Assembly: GCA_949825045.1 (NCBI GenBank)
Contig: OX463815.1
Coordinates: 20,143,231 to 20,207,230, forward strand
From: Argyresthia goedartella
Lineage: Eukaryota; Arthropoda; Insecta; Lepidoptera; Argyresthiidae
Reading direction: 5' to 3'
Length of the DNA: 64,000 nucleotides
Each line of letters opens with the position of its first letter. The stretch's first letter is position 1. Of the stretch, positions 63,943 through 64,000 are shown piece by piece. The position numbers and the translations under genes are program-made. The notes beneath the pieces are model-generated. The model was not told the origin of the DNA, did not search any database, and was given only the letters and a program-made list of their open reading frames with translations.

Positions 63943-64000
63943 GTTTGTATACTAACGGGAAAAAAAATATAAATATATATAAATTAACAGTTTGGCAATC

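Larger units (their letters stand above)
61992..64000 (+). mobile_element. MITE-A, copy 4, split by an LTR element and cut by the window end
   Basis: Left end TGTCACCGTAAGATTGTCAA with GTTAGTTTATAAACTAACG. The interior hairpin GAAGACTATTCGGGGGC is at 62124-62140. After about 62285 the sequence is interrupted by an LTR element and resumes at 63943 with GTTTGTATACTAACGGG. TAACAGTTTGGCAATC at the last bases looks like the start of its right end. Confidence 0.75.

Overview
This window reads as AT-rich nuclear DNA of a moth or butterfly (Lepidoptera). The evidence is indirect but consistent: tRNA-headed SINEs with lepidopteran-style bodies, a dispersed repeat with the 'AAGTGCGAGTCGGACTCG ... GGTTCCGT ... 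TACGGAACCCTA' pattern, a LINE tail ending in GATG repeats, and abundant BEL/Pao and DIRS elements. I find no convincing complete host gene. The window behaves as intergenic or intronic DNA filled with transposable elements of many ages, several nested in one another. The species cannot be named from the sequence.

Layout. 1-6.7 kb: non-coding, with nested palindromes (1252-1380), one copy of a dispersed repeat called family P here, a mariner-type MITE with TA duplications (3928-4176) and a SINE interrupted by a 108-bp hairpin (4712-4975). 6.74-9.97 kb: a nearly complete LINE of the Jockey/CR1 type on the minus strand, with endonuclease and reverse transcriptase broken by two frameshifts. 10-19.6 kb: non-coding, with a second family P copy, a MITE called MITE-A here (15385-15691) and an element with long inverted ends built from about 50-bp units and a decayed, MULE-like transposase (16510-17998). 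19.63-24.84 kb: a DIRS retrotransposon with gag, RT/RNase H, tyrosine recombinase, inverted ends and the diagnostic internal complementary region. 24.9-30.8 kb: SINEs, tandem hairpins and anonymous DNA. 30.9-32.2 kb: a decayed, intron-containing Crypton-type tyrosine recombinase gene on the minus strand. 32.7-37.5 kb: inverted and nested copies of lepidopteran repeats plus a decayed RT-polyprotein tail. 38-41 kb: MITE-A, a SINE, a hairpin element and tandem duplications. 42.04-48.96 kb: a full-length BEL/Pao LTR retrotransposon on the minus strand, with one open 1751-codon gag-pol frame, LTRs differing at one of 332 positions and a 5-bp target duplication; it is the only element here that looks capable of moving by itself. 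49-61.9 kb: mostly anonymous DNA with hairpins, a third full family P copy, a 460-bp element carrying eight copies of the palindrome ATAACGTTAT and a 10-bp target duplication, MITE-A, and another inverted-repeat element with a LINE fragment inside. 61.99-64 kb: a MITE-A copy split by a small non-autonomous LTR element and running off the window end.

How the parts relate. The mobile elements encode their own machinery: target-primed reverse transcription for the LINE, tyrosine-recombinase integration for DIRS and Crypton, and DDE integrase for BEL/Pao. The many short elements are non-coding and would depend on enzymes supplied from elsewhere. A recurring pattern is that short elements share a core but carry different inverted ends (4800-4907 with 39379-39475; MITE-A with 53253-53798). 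Boundaries of anonymous repeats are approximate because they were judged by eye.
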